Origin: Spinacia oleracea
Taxonomy: Eukaryota; Streptophyta; Magnoliopsida; Caryophyllales; Amaranthaceae
Reading direction: 5' to 3'
DNA length: 64,000 nucleotides
Assembly (NCBI RefSeq): GCF_020520425.1
Contig: NC_079492.1
Location: 2,170,001 to 2,234,000 of the forward strand
Part shown: positions 10,793-20,973 of the stretch, piece after piece
Layout: every line of letters starts with the position of its first letter
Position numbering within the stretch: the stretch's first letter is position 1
Notes under the pieces: generated by a model
The model's database searches: none
Told to the model about the DNA's origin: nothing
What the model saw: the letters and a program-made list of their open reading frames with translations, nothing else
Position numbers and translations under genes: made by a program

Positions 10793-11365
10793 TCAAACGG
10801 CACGCTCATCACCAGACCAGTAGGCATCTTCTGGAACTTGCAAGGGGGGCAAGGTTCTTTGATTGGCATTGCAAATCACAGCCTCGGGTAGCTCCTGAGG
10901 CTCAAAGCCGGTAGCAACCTTGTACAGCTCCTTCTCCTCATACCCAGCCTCAAATTCTTGCCACCCATCCTCATCCAGCTTCTTCACATGGCAAACGACC
11001 CGATGAGCAGCGCACCAACCACCGTTATGGCGCAGAGTAAGAATATCATTAAACCAGTCAGACTGGAGAAGCTTATCAACAGCTCTCTTGGCGGCAGTCT
11101 TCTTCACCACAGGCAAACTCTGGTTAAGACCAGTCAGCTCCTCAGTCAGACCGTCTGCCCTCTCAGTTTCAGCCTTCAGCTTCGGCTCAACCTCTTCCAG
11201 CCTTCGGTTCGTCGCCTCCAAATTCGAAGAAGCACTCTCCAAATTCTTCTCATTAATCTTCAAAGCAGATTCAGCCGCCTCAGCCCGCTTCTTCAGCTCG
11301 GCAATATCAATGCTATTCTGCGTCAGCTGCATCTGGTTCCAACGATAGACATAGTACAAATCCAT
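10793..11365 (-). CDS. Antisense extra ORF of Tat element, coiled-coil exon
   Basis: Open minus-strand frame with a long heptad-like charged region (AELKKRAEAAESALKINEKN), predicted to be coiled-coil. It lies downstream of two other antisense reading frames, and plausible GT/AG sites between them suggest splicing. Extra ORFs on the antisense strand between pol and the 3' LTR are known in Tat-lineage elements, and their function is unknown. Confidence 0.6.
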   Translation of the reverse strand: MDLYYVYRWNQMQLTQNSIDIAELKKRAEAAESALKINEKNLESASSNLEATNRRLEEVEPKLKAETERADGLTEELTGLNQSLPVVKKTAAKRAVDKLLQSDWFNDILTLRHNGGWCAAHRVVCHVKKLDEDGWQEFEAGYEEKELYKVATGFEPQELPEAVICNANQRTLPPLQVPEDAYWSGDERAV

Positions 11366-11450
11366 GCTGGATTAAACAGCCTAAGAAACAAAAAAAATTG
11401 TTGTACAAATGAGTAATCAAAAAAAAAGCCGGATAGAAAGTTGTAGCAAG

Positions 11451-12308
11451 CTAAGCAAGAAATACCTTGTATAAATCGTTGAAATGCTGAGCAGCAGGGG
11501 CGTCAATCTGACCCTGTGGCCTGTCAGCAGGAGTAATCAGATCCCGAAAAGCACGGTAGCCCAAATCCCCACCGTCCTTAGAAGAATCCGTCGCCACCGA
11601 CTCCCCACACAGCAGATCAATGTTTGGGTAGAACTGATCGGTGGGTTCGCCGCCAGAAGACCCGAACCATGATTTCATTGCTTCCGGGATCTTAAAGGGG
11701 GTATCCTCAATCCAACTGCCGGTACGAAGCGGCAGATGATAATTTAGTCGAGAATCACCAGATCGATTCTCGCTACGACTAACAGGAGGCATACTAGAAT
11801 TACCCCCTGTCACTGCGGCCGACATGGCACAGTGCTGAAACGGAGCCTCATTCTCGCCGCCACGATCTTCCTCGTCCAAAATCTCAATGGACGGCTGCGG
11901 AGACGGGTGAACCGCAACAGCAGAATCAGCCGTCTTTTTGAAAGCATCGTCAGCATGGATTTCGTACTGATCAACAGCAGCCGAAACATCATCGCCGCCA
12001 GCGGCCTTAGACTTCTTAGTGGGGTCAGAACGCCCACTAGTAAGTGACGACCTCTTCCGAGTCCTCCCACCACGGCCGGTTGGATTAGATTGCATAGTGG
12101 GCGGTTGCACAGTTTTTGGAATAGAGACAGACGAAGATTTTGTTTTAGAACCGCCGGCAACACGATTCTTCGCAATAGTAGCAGTTGAGCGACGGGAGGA
12201 GGCACGTGTGGAATACGTTGATATGGTGTCGTACTTTCCCTTAGGCGGCGGAGGCTGCGTACACACAGGTCGCCAATTCTCGTCAAATCCGAGAATTTCT
12301 CTATCCAA
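11451..12308 (-). CDS. Antisense extra ORF of Tat element, middle exon
   Basis: Minus-strand open frame rich in Ser, Arg and Pro (GRGGRTRKRSSLTSGRSDP), low complexity in its first half. No catalytic motif is recognisable. A GT-AG pair lies between it and the upstream frame (acceptor close to 12320), so it is probably one exon of a spliced antisense transcript. Confidence 0.55.
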   Translation of the reverse strand: MDREILGFDENWRPVCTQPPPPKGKYDTISTYSTRASSRRSTATIAKNRVAGGSKTKSSSVSIPKTVQPPTMQSNPTGRGGRTRKRSSLTSGRSDPTKKSKAAGGDDVSAAVDQYEIHADDAFKKTADSAVAVHPSPQPSIEILDEEDRGGENEAPFQHCAMSAAVTGGNSSMPPVSRSENRSGDSRLNYHLPLRTGSWIEDTPFKIPEAMKSWFGSSGGEPTDQFYPNIDLLCGESVATDSSKDGGDLGYRAFRDLITPADRPQGQIDAPAAQHFNDLYKVFLA

Positions 12309-12374
12309 TGTTTTAGTACCTGCAAAGACAACGACTCAATTAAAACCGGCAAAAAACTTATGCAATACACAAAG

Positions 12375-13883
12375 CTATAAATAGCAATAATAAGTACATC
12401 CCATTCGGCTGAAAATATGTTTACCAAAGCAGTGGGTGTTGCAAAGGCCGACAGCGGACAAGGGCTGATTACCCAAAATATAATAGGCATTAGGGAGCCA
12501 ATTTCGATTAACAGCCTGTTTTTTGCTGAGGCCGACATCTAAAATGTCACACGCCAAATAATCAAAAGCCTTTCTCTCCCGCCGGCCCAAACCACGCTGG
12601 TCATACTGCTCCATTCGAGGCCGGGGTTTAGAAAATGTCCGTCGGAGCAAAAAGCCGTCAGGAACTTGAACGAAGTAAAAGCGATCCTGCCAATCTTTAC
12701 AGCTCGACAAAGGAGGATGCACAGTCTTTCTCTTCGTTGCGCTATACGCCGACATCCACCCCGTCTCTCCATCCTTCTTCAACCATAACAGCCGCTTGAA
12801 CAAATTCAACGTCAGCGGCCATTGTTTAAACAAACACAACCAGACATATGAGATAACAGTTCTGATGGTAGTAGGGGTAACTTGGGCCAAGCAGACGTTC
12901 CAAGCCCGGAATATTTTCTCAACAAAGGGGTGCAGAGGAAAGCGAAGCCCAAAATCGAAATGCTTCGCATACACAGCAATATGGCCGGGAGGACAGTCGA
13001 ATATAGTTGCACCTTCATCCGGCACTACCAGCTTATACTCAGCCGGCAATCCAAGAAAAGTCCCTCCATGAACCACATGATTCTTCTTTATGATCAGATC
13101 GCGCCAAGACGTCAAAATCGCGGTTGTACGAGGAAGACTTTTTAAGGGAGGGAGTTCTTCTTTCCTATGAACATCCGTGGAGTCGTCGGTAAAATAAGGC
13201 TGTTCTTTAGCCTCATCCGCAAGAACTTCAGCGACTATCACGTCGGCCGGATCGTCATCATCTGAACCAATACCGTCGTCTCCAATGTCTGCGTCATCCC
13301 TACCAGAAACGCCAGCATCTTCACCATCATCACCCCTATGAGCATCAACATCCTTGCCGGCGGAATCCTCAAAGATGGAATCACCATCGGAGTATTCGCC
13401 GGTAGCCATATCAATATCATCATTAACAGGCTCTTTACCAGGGCGGCGGCCACTAGTGCTAGCCGGTTGTTCGGAAGCCATCCTATCAGCCTGACCAAAA
13501 GAAACACCGAAGTTGCCAGTATTAGTTCCATACTGCCCGTGGCCACTGCCGGTGGAATTCAAGAATTCCCGGTAATCACGAATATAATACCGCACCGAAA
13601 GGGGAGAAACATCTAAAGCAGGCTCAGAAGCCGGAATAGGATGCTCGCGAGACCTCATTTCCCGTATCATTCGAGCCCGCAGATGATGTAGGGCATAACA
13701 ACGCTCTCTCTCAGCCTGATTCAAACCCTCGTCATAAACCTCACGAATGGCAGTCCGTCTTAAATTAGATTGAGAGTACGGCTCCTCCCGGGCCCAACTA
13801 CAATTACTCTCTTGAGGAACACTCCAACCGGTAAACCCAGAAGGCTGAGAAGAAGGGTTGTCCCCACCCACATTTTTGGTCAT
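12375..13883 (-). CDS. Antisense extra ORF of Tat element, putative gypsy-type transposon domain
   Basis: Likely ATG at 13883 (MTKNVGGDNPSSQP). The N-terminal half is acidic and low complexity. The C-terminal half holds the block AVYAKHFDFGLRFPLHPFVE and ISYVWLCLFKQWPLTLNLF. This is the Pfam family called putative gypsy type transposon (Transposase_28), which is commonly found in plant Tat-type elements. The same domain occurs at 33550-34368 in the other Tat element. A donor-like GTAAAC near the 3' end suggests splicing to the next frame. Role unknown. Confidence 0.7.
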   Translation of the reverse strand: MTKNVGGDNPSSQPSGFTGWSVPQESNCSWAREEPYSQSNLRRTAIREVYDEGLNQAERERCYALHHLRARMIREMRSREHPIPASEPALDVSPLSVRYYIRDYREFLNSTGSGHGQYGTNTGNFGVSFGQADRMASEQPASTSGRRPGKEPVNDDIDMATGEYSDGDSIFEDSAGKDVDAHRGDDGEDAGVSGRDDADIGDDGIGSDDDDPADVIVAEVLADEAKEQPYFTDDSTDVHRKEELPPLKSLPRTTAILTSWRDLIIKKNHVVHGGTFLGLPAEYKLVVPDEGATIFDCPPGHIAVYAKHFDFGLRFPLHPFVEKIFRAWNVCLAQVTPTTIRTVISYVWLCLFKQWPLTLNLFKRLLWLKKDGETGWMSAYSATKRKTVHPPLSSCKDWQDRFYFVQVPDGFLLRRTFSKPRPRMEQYDQRGLGRRERKAFDYLACDILDVGLSKKQAVNRNWLPNAYYILGNQPLSAVGLCNTHCFGKHIFSRMGCTYYCYL

Positions 13884-14507
13884 TTTGTTTTTAAGGCGGC
13901 GGATAATTAAAAACAAGAAAAAATTTGACACCACAGAAATGCAAAAACAAAAATATATGTATAGCAAAGAGTAGCAAAATAGAGGGGTGGGTACCTACTG
14001 TTTTTTCTGGAGTTTGAAATACAAATGAAGCACGCGAAAGAGAAAAACAGGGAGAACCTACAAAAAACACAGAAACGAAAGAAAATCAAGCACAAAAATA
14101 AGAGAGGAAGAAAAACCCGAAATTCGGTAACAACGAAAAAGGAGGCTAATAAACCTTGGAAAATTCAAACCACAACAACAGCAAAAGCTTGAGAATCAAA
14201 CAGCAACAAATTTCAGCGAAAAACCCAGGGGAAGAGAGAGAGAAAGGTCGAAAGTTCAAGAATAAAGTGGGTGAAATGAAAAATCTCGAAGAGGTTAAGG
14301 CCTTTTATTGGTCAAAGGGGGGTATGCAAAACGTCACGACCCGTAAGTCAAGCAGTTAAAAGGTCAGTTACATTCAGAATCAACGACCCAGATTAAGCGC
14401 ACCAAATAACGCTCGAGATGAAGGCCACGTGGGAGAACGTGGGTAACAATCTCCCGCCACTTGCACGACAAAAATTCAAAAATAATGCCTAGTCACCCAC
14501 AGCATCT

Positions 14508-14935
14508 TCAAGGGGGCTAGTCGTCCAAACCTTTTTCAAAGGGGCTAGTCGTCCAAACCTTTTTCAAGGGGGCTAGTCGTCAAAATCTTTTTTCAAGGGG
14601 GCTAGTCGTCCAAACCTTTTTTCAAGGGGGCTAGTCGTCAAAATCTTTTTTCAAGGGGGCTAGTCGTCCAAACCTTTTTCAAGGGGGCTATCGTCCAAAT
14701 CTTTTTTCAAGGGGGCTAGTCGTCCAAACCTTTTTCAAGGGGGCTATTCGTCCAAACCTTTTGCAAGGGGGCTAGTCGTCCAAACCTTTTTCAAGGGGGC
14801 TAGTCGTCCAAACCTTTTTCAAGGGGGCTAGTCGTCAAAATCTTTTTTTCAAGGGGGCTATCGTCCAAATCTTTTTTCAAGGGGGATAGTCGTCAAAACC
14901 TTTTTCAAGGGGGCTAGTAGTCCAAATCTTTTTTC
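14508..14935. repeat. Minisatellite, about 15 units of ~28 bp (right arm)
   Basis: Unit CAAGGGGGCTAGTCGTCCAA plus ACCTTTTT, with a CAAAATC variant. I count about 15 units against about 16 in the left arm. The unit core AGGGGGCTAGT is the same as the polypurine tract at 15141-15154. Confidence 0.92.
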
Positions 14936-15140
14936 CAAAGGACCTAGCAACGAATTTCTTCATTCAGAGAGAAGGCGGTCGACAAACTGTTCGCGGTCTT
15001 TTCTCAGAAATACTCGCAATACAGTCAGCGCCCGCGCTTCACTCTGAGGGGGCTAGTTGTACCACCAGGTAGCAAAATAATACTTATTTTTTCCCATTAA
15101 ACTCAGAGCAAGCGCAACAATTGTCATATATGCGCTTACT

Positions 15141-15154
15141 CTGAGGGGGCTAGT
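15141..15154 (+). other. Polypurine tract before 3' LTR
   Basis: CTGAGGGGGCTAGT directly precedes the LTR start TGTACGGGG. A purine run here is the expected plus-strand primer site. A second near-identical block lies at about 15042-15060, and the core is further repeated about 15 times in the minisatellite. Confidence 0.7.
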
Positions 15155-15605
15155 TGTACGGGGTGTCCTACCGGCACCACCTGGTACCGGCAGAACTCCC
15201 CGTATGTAAACTTAACCTGCAGGTAATCTGGTCATCTTAGGTAAATATCCTCTACCGGCATTATTTGCAAGACAACCTACCGGCATTATCATGAAGACAA
15301 CCAACCAAGGGTCACTATCAACAGGTCGCTATCTAACCACAAGGGACCTACCAGATCGTACCCTTGGATTGGTCTATATAAGGAGCACCTCATTTATTGC
15401 TATGAGGTACACAAACACTTAAACACACTTCTTTCTTACTCCCTAATCATCTCTTAATCTCTCAGTAATCTTACTTAAGCATCGGAGGGGATCCTCGAAC
15501 CACCCCGAGGCTAGTTAATCCATTCTGTTGTGCAGATATCAACCGGCAATCTCGACAGGAATCCAGTATCCCACAGTCAGCTGTTCTCATTCCACACCCG
15601 GAACA
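15155..15605 (+). repeat. 3' LTR of the 12.3-kb Tat element
   Basis: 451 bp, TGTACGGGG...CCCGGAACA. It contains a TATA motif (TCTATATAAGG near 15373-15383) followed by a probable transcription start region. The outer end abuts the ACTCT duplication. Confidence 0.9.
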
Positions 15606-16294
15606 ACTCTAACCGCGGTTACAATGGCGGGTCTAGCTGAATCTAGTAGGTCGTCAAACGGGTTAGGGTTAAAGGTGTCATCAACCTTACTCTTTGTAGC
15701 GGGTACAGGGTTACTTTTGGTAATGAACAAGATTCAACCTTCTCAGTTAGTTGAGGAGCAAAGGAACGCTGTCAGGTTGTTCAAACGCCTTCAGACTAAC
15801 ATCAACACCACTCTTTCTATCGGAAAACCGAGTCGGGAAGATGTCGAGGTGGCGATGGCGAAGGTGTTGGCTTTGGATAGGGCATACCCGTTACCTCTTT
15901 TAGGGGCTATGATTGATAAATACCCCGAGAGTTTACAGCCTGCTGTATGGTGGCCGTCTAATAAGAAACAATCATCAACTTGGGGCAGTGGGGCGGACTT
16001 GTGGCGGCGGTGGCGGGGTCTATGGCTGCGGCGGTGAACACCATAGAGCATGGTGGGCAAGTAGGAATGGTGTTTGAGATGTACAGGAATTGTGCTGGTT
16101 TTTTTAAGTTGTTGGAAGAGACTGTTGAGTCTACCTTAAATGAGGAAGATTTAGGGAAAAGAGAAAATGGAGAGGTTTTTGAATTGAAGATGGCTTTACA
16201 TTTGGGAAGAAGTCTGTCTGAATTCAGGGATTTTGCCGAGAAATCAAGAAGAAATGGTGGTTCTGTTGATGGATTTGCAAGCAAGCTCTTTTAA
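15606..16294 (+). pseudogene. 3' part of At4g22030-like family gene
   Basis: Continues the exon interrupted at 3342. After the duplicated ACTCT, the frame gives TLTAVTMAGLAESS, a hydrophobic segment, then MNKIQPSQLVEEQRNAVRLF and KVLALDRAYPLPLLG, all conserved in the family. After [11 protein letters not shown] near 15970, the expected middle segment is missing, and the C-terminal part ([20 protein letters not shown], stop at 16292-16294) is in another frame. So the gene also carries an internal deletion with frameshift, independent of the retroelement. Together with the stop at codon 4 this supports a pseudogene. Which lesion came first cannot be told from this window alone. Confidence 0.82.
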
Positions 16295-16536
16295 ACATGC
16301 ACATAATTAATATAGCAGTGAAAATAGTACAGGAAATTCAGAAATTCTTTTATTCTTTTATCAGTTCTGAAGATGACACTATTTGTCTGTATGTATAGAC
16401 TAATTTAGGTGATTTGTACATGTAGGAATGATTTGTAAGTATTGGAAAATATGACATTAATTATAGTATAAGTTTCAAAATCCAATTTTCAATCGAGATG
16501 ATCAATGATTTATACTCCAATCAATTCAATAGTACT

Positions 16537-16644
16537 AAATTGCTTTTATAAACGTCGCATGTAAATATAGTTAAAAACCATTAAACTAATAAATTACTTT
16601 TATAAACGTCGCATGTAAATATAGTTAAAAACCATTGAACTAAC
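16537..16644. repeat. 54-bp tandem duplication
   Basis: Two adjacent copies (16537-16590 and 16591-16644) of a unit beginning AAATTGCTTTTATAAACGTC, differing at only about two bases. This is a recent local duplication in intergenic DNA. Confidence 0.88.
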
Positions 16645-17312
16645 ACAATTAGACGTTGTGCTACGAATGGAATGGATACCTCTCTAACCTTGAAAGGTGC
16701 TATTATTGGAACTGCTTCAGACATTTTCTTTAAGGTCGCTAGGGCTGAAACATGACTCGAGAACAAAATCATTAACCGAAAAAAGTATCAATTGATAATT
16801 TAGAACCGGGGTGGATCAAGCCTAAGACACAACAATAAACAACAACAACAACAACAAAAAAGCATAAATCACAAATGGAAAAAATGACTTACTCGAACTC
16901 TCGAAGACTATACCTTAAAAAAAATCTTAAATGATAGTCCAATCAAAATAATCCTAATTACGCTGATTTACGTCAAACTTAACTAGCTCTATTTTTATCC
17001 AACAAATTGTACAATCCACAAAGATCGACCCTTATTTCCAAATAATTATTCAATTTGGAATCTCATCTAGATCGCTCCTTTAATTTCTAAAAGCAAAAAT
17101 TAAAAATTAAAAATTAAAAAACATTCACCCTCCCAAATGCCCAATCAAAAGAGCCAGAAATAGTATTGCTCCGCATTTCTCTTCTCCATCCTTCTTCTCT
17201 TCTCTTCTCTTCTCTTCTCTTCTCCCTCATTTCTCTTTCCTCTTTCTCCCTCCATCTTCCTTTCCTTCCCCCTTCAATCTCCCACCCAGAAAACCAGAGA
17301 TTAAACAAAAAG
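16645..17312. other. Intergenic DNA and 5' UTR of the BAP31-like gene
   Basis: AT-rich spacer, then an A-rich stretch near 17090-17120 (AAAATT repeats), then a pyrimidine-rich leader just before the ATG at 17313. That leader includes about six copies of TTCTC (17192-17224). CT-rich leaders are common in plant housekeeping genes. No separate gene seen. Confidence 0.55.
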
Positions 17313-19989
17313 ATGATACACCTTCTATACACAGTAATCTTCGGCGAAGCAGCCATGATAATGCTGCTCCTTTTCAAAACCCCATTACGAAAGCTTGTGA
17401 TTGCAATCCTTGACAAAATCAAACGCGGTCGAGGCCCAATTGTAGTCAAGACTGTATCTGCTACAATCTCTATTGTTTTCATTTCCACCATTTATAGCAC
17501 GCTCAAGATCCAACGCCGCGCAATCGGTGATGATGGCGCACCTGAGACACTCAGCCCCACTGATCAAGTCATCTTTACCAGGCACCTTCTAGAAGCTTCT
17601 CTCATGGGTATTCCTCGTTTTTTCTCAATTTCTTCCTCAAATTTTCTGTAATTCTTTTGATTTTGTCCTGTTTTTGGTGTTTATATTGAATTTTGCTGAT
17701 TTTTTGAATGTGGGTGTTTTCGGATTGAAGTTTGGATTATAGACGAATGCCATACTTATTATTATGATTGAACTTTGGTGTGGTCGAATTGTGGAAAAAA
17801 GGCACCTTATTGAATGTTATTTGATGGGTATTGATCAATTTTGGTTTAGATTTTGCCATTGAAATTGGGGTTTGATGAATTTTGTGAATGTGGGATTTTG
17901 TTGTAATCAGTATTGTGTTATCTTGCAATATTGAAGATTTCAATTAATGCTTCATTTGTTGTTGTCATCCTATAAATTTGAGAAATTGGATTAGTTTGTT
18001 TTATGCAGCTAGACGCAATTCATGGTTTTGTTCTTTTTTTGGAATTCAATTGTTAAGTGAATTCCCCATTTGTTGTTGAGATCCATCGAATTCGAGAAAT
18101 GGGTTTGTTTGTTTTGCTTAAAGCAAGTAGAAACATCTCTTGAACACTGCTGCTGGATGGAAGTTAGGGAAACATATGTTGTCATTCTCTTAGATTAAGT
18201 TGAATTAGAGGTTATCGCGACAACTTGTAAATGGAGTTTAGGTAACAATTACTTGGGATCACCAAAACGAGATGGACAAAGCATATGAATTACAGTCATT
18301 ATTGAAGATGGAGTTTGGTATGATTAATCCTAGGCTCAAGCTAGACGCAATTCATGGTATACTTCTATGTTATTCTAGGTTTTGTTCTTTTTTGAATTCC
18401 ATTGTTTAGTGAATTCCCCGTTTGTTGTTGAGATCCATCGAATTCGAGAAATGGATTTGTTTGTTTTGTTTAAAGCAAGTAGAAACATCTCTTGAACACT
18501 GCTGTTGGATAGAAGTTAGGAGAATATATGTTGTCACTCTCTTAGGTTGAGTTGTATTAGATTTCTTCTTCTTCTTTAGAAGTTGGATTAGAGGTTATCG
18601 CGACAACTTGTTAATGGATTTTGGGTAACGATTGCTTGGGACGACCAAAATGAAACAGACAAAGCATATTTTTTGATAGAAATTTATTGAAGATGGAATT
18701 TGGTATGAAGAATCCTAGGCTCAAGCAAGAGCCATAGTGGCTGCAACAAGAGGAAACTAGGAAAGCCACCCTAATCAGTCAAGCAAGGAATTTGAATATC
18801 TTTGGATTTTTGTGCTTGAAGGCCAGGGTATTCTTTTTGTGAAACTACCATCTCAATCGATTCAGACTTTGAATCTAGGCTCCGTTCTATTCAACTTATT
18901 AACTTATCTGAACGTATTTGAACTTAATTGAACTAATATTAACTTATCTAAACTTAACTGAACTAATATTAACTTATCTGAACTTAATTTATCCGAAAAA
19001 CTTATTTCTACTGTAATAAACTTATTTTTTCTGAACTTATATTATCTGAACTTATCTTGTCTAAAATAAGTCGAACAGAACACAACCTTAGTGTGGTAAA
19101 GTTACCATCTCCTTTCGATTCATGTCCTTGATTGTTCCAAACAAGTGAAACAACGGTAATCAGGATATGGAGTTTTCAATATATGTTTTACATGCTAGTA
19201 TAATTTACTAGAGTAGTTAGCTAGGTTGATAGTTAAAACAATCTTTAGTAATTATAGATAGATTACCATTTTAGTATTCGAGTTTGCTCTTAGTAGACCA
19301 TGAACTGTAACTGTCACTGTTATTGAGTGCATTTGGATTATAAACCCGGGTACACAATGCTGTGTGCACACTAATGTACATTTATTGAGCACGTAATGAA
19401 CGTGGAGAATGATTTCAACGTACGCGTACAAGTGAAATATTTTAATATATGTTCTTTGGATTTGAACTATACGTTCTTTGGGTATAAACAATATGTCCTT
19501 TATATTTGATCTAAATGTTCATTTAAAAATAGAGTGCACATTAAGCATTGTGCACCCAGGTGCATAAACCACAGTTTGGCATCTAAGCCCACATTTGTGT
19601 TTTTTTCTGCTGCAGGATTCATCTTGTTTCTGGCTCTCATGATTGATCGTCTGCACCACTACATCAGAGAACTCCGTTTGAGGAGGAAGACCATGGAAGC
19701 TGTGAAGAAGAACGACGTGAGATCTGCTTTCGCCGGCCCTGAGGAAATAAAAGCAAGAGAGCAACAGGTAGACACATTTAAAGATATGATTAGACAGCTA
19801 GAATCAGATCTTGATAGCAAGGTTAAGGAAGCAACTAGCTCAGAAGCTACTGTTGAAGCTCTAAGGAAGCAATCGGAGGGACTTCTTCTTGAATATGACC
19901 GATTATTAGCAGAAAACCAAGAACTTCGGAGTCAATTACAGATATTGGACCACAAGATTTCACTTTCCACTTTCAAGAAGGATTCGTAA
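17313..19989 (+). CDS. BAP31-like endoplasmic reticulum membrane protein
   Basis: Two exons: 17313-17607 and 19616-19989. Donor GTATTC and acceptor TGCAG bound a 2,008-bp phase-1 intron, and the joined frame gives 222 residues, the usual size for plant BAP31 proteins. Three hydrophobic segments lie near residues 3-21, 47-64 and 98-113, followed by a long coiled-coil (about 150-215). The C-terminus ends FKKDS, a KKXX-type dilysine ER retrieval signal. BAP31 proteins reside in the ER membrane and act as sorting/quality-control adaptors for membrane cargo; the plant role is less defined. The start follows a pyrimidine-rich leader and matches the family N-terminus (MIHLLYTVIFGEAA). No stop or frameshift is seen, and the intron carries repeats. 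Confidence 0.93.
18007..18725. repeat. Tandem segmental duplication in the BAP31 intron
   Basis: Copy 1 (18007-18338) and copy 2 (18339-18725) both start AGCTAGACGCAATTCATGG. They share blocks such as GAGATCCATCGAATTCGAGA and AGCAAGTAGAAACATCTCTT, and both end near CCTAGGCTCAAGC. They differ by scattered substitutions and short indels, so the duplication is not very recent. Confidence 0.85.
18878..19087. mobile_element. MITE-like element in BAP31 intron
   Basis: Ends are inverted: GGCTCCGTTCTATTCAACTT at the left, and the complement of GGTTGTGTTCTGTTCGACTT at the right. The interior is made of repeated AACTTATCTGAACTTA units. Degenerate relatives occur near 21980-22085 (right end only) and 25730-25920. 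No clear target duplication could be fixed (CTA versus TTA). The superfamily is uncertain. Confidence 0.65.
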
Positions 19990-20310
19990 AAGGGATTTTC
20001 ACCACCCCACCTGTGAATGATTTTGTATGTTGTTCCTTGGTCTTCCTTTTGTAGTTATATTGTAAGTTTTTGATCTTTTCCATTTTATTTAACATCATTT
20101 GTGCCACTTGAGAGAGAATGATAAGCAAGAAACAATACAAGAAATACAAAAAGAGTTATCCTGAATTCTGTGTTTGCTCATTTACATGTATGCATAGATT
20201 TATTAATTCTTCGTACTACTCTGGTAACTACACTGTTCTATTAGATGAAATTTCATCCTCGGCTTTTTTTTAAGTCAAAAACTTGCATTTCGTTTATTTG
20301 TTTTCTTACA
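19990..20310. other. 3' UTR and spacer after the BAP31-like gene
   Basis: AT-rich with no gene. Possible polyadenylation signals are loosely present. Nothing else is seen before the Stowaway MITE. Confidence 0.5.
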
Positions 20311-20558
20311 CTCCCTCTGTATTTATTTAAGAGATACACTTGTCTTTTCCGACCGTATTTATTTAAGAGATACACTTGCCATTTTTAGTAACTTATCAAC
20401 CCCACCATCTAATTAAATAATATATCTACACCTCACCCCCACTCCCTAAAATGACATGGTCCCCACTTGTTTTTCTTATTAAAATATCTACTCAACCCCA
20501 CTTGTTTTATTACTTTATTTCATTCAATTCTGTATCTCTTAAATAAATAAGGAGGGAG
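20311..20558. mobile_element. Stowaway MITE
   Basis: Left end CTCCCTCTGTATTTATTTAA and right end the complement (TTAAATAAATAAGGAGGGAG), followed by TA. The left half contains a repeated TATTTATTTAAGAGATACAC block. The TIR type and TA flank identify a Tc1/Mariner-type MITE, different in sequence from the one at 2474. Confidence 0.8.
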
Positions 20559-20973
20559 TACATACAGATCTGTTAGTCTAAACTGCAGTTTGTCAGATTT
20601 TGGCACACCCATTGTGAGAGCACAATTTTCTGAGCTCTAGTTGTTACATAAAGGTGTGCCAAAATCAGTTTCCCGTCATAATGTGTGGTATATTGTCATA
20701 ATATACGTATCAATAATGGATATAAAAAGGCGCTCTGAAGTCTGAACCAGAAACTAGTCAACTACCCACCTGACTAACTTGATTGCTGTCAACAATTGAA
20801 GAACATATGCTTAACATAAAGTACCAAATTGGTTCACTGTCAAAATTCAGAGTGACTTTTTATTAACCAAAACCTGTATTGTACACTGCAAGAATTTCTT
20901 AGAATATTGATGCTGTAAATCGAATTCTGTAACTATACTAATCAAAGAAAACAGAACAAAACAGAACTAGTAA

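Larger units (their letters stand above)
3343..15605 (+). mobile_element. Tat-lineage Ty3-gypsy element with inverted terminal arms
   Basis: A 12,263-bp insertion flanked by a perfect ACTCT duplication (3338-3342, 15606-15610). The coding part is gag-pol on the plus strand, followed by an antisense extra ORF region on the minus strand, then a polypurine tract and a 3' LTR (15155-15605). This order, with two RNase H domains in pol, is typical of the Tat lineage. Unusually, the left end is not a direct LTR. It is an inverted copy of the rightmost 1.5 kb, so both outer ends read TGTTCCGGG inward. The element is broken at its 5' end, while the gag-pol frame is long and open. The two arms differ by one repeat unit and a handful of small changes (one substitution and two short indels across the LTR part), so the insertion is recent. 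It lies in a host pseudogene in the sense direction. Confidence 0.9.
14072..15605 (+). repeat. Right inverted terminal arm (1534 bp)
   Basis: Reverse complement of 3343-4907. It holds the antisense-ORF promoter and leader, a minisatellite (about 15 units), two copies of the CTCTGAGGGGGCTAGTTGTA block (near 15042 and 15140) and the 3' LTR. This arm appears to be the original, because its gene order (pol, antisense ORF, PPT, LTR) is the normal one for the lineage. Confidence 0.92.

Noticed and set aside
3343-15605. Giant DNA transposon (TIR) with captured retroelement
   Set aside because: Long inverted ends could suggest this, but the 5-bp duplication, LTR features inside the arms, PPT and the normal Tat order on the right point to a retroelement with an inverted end.
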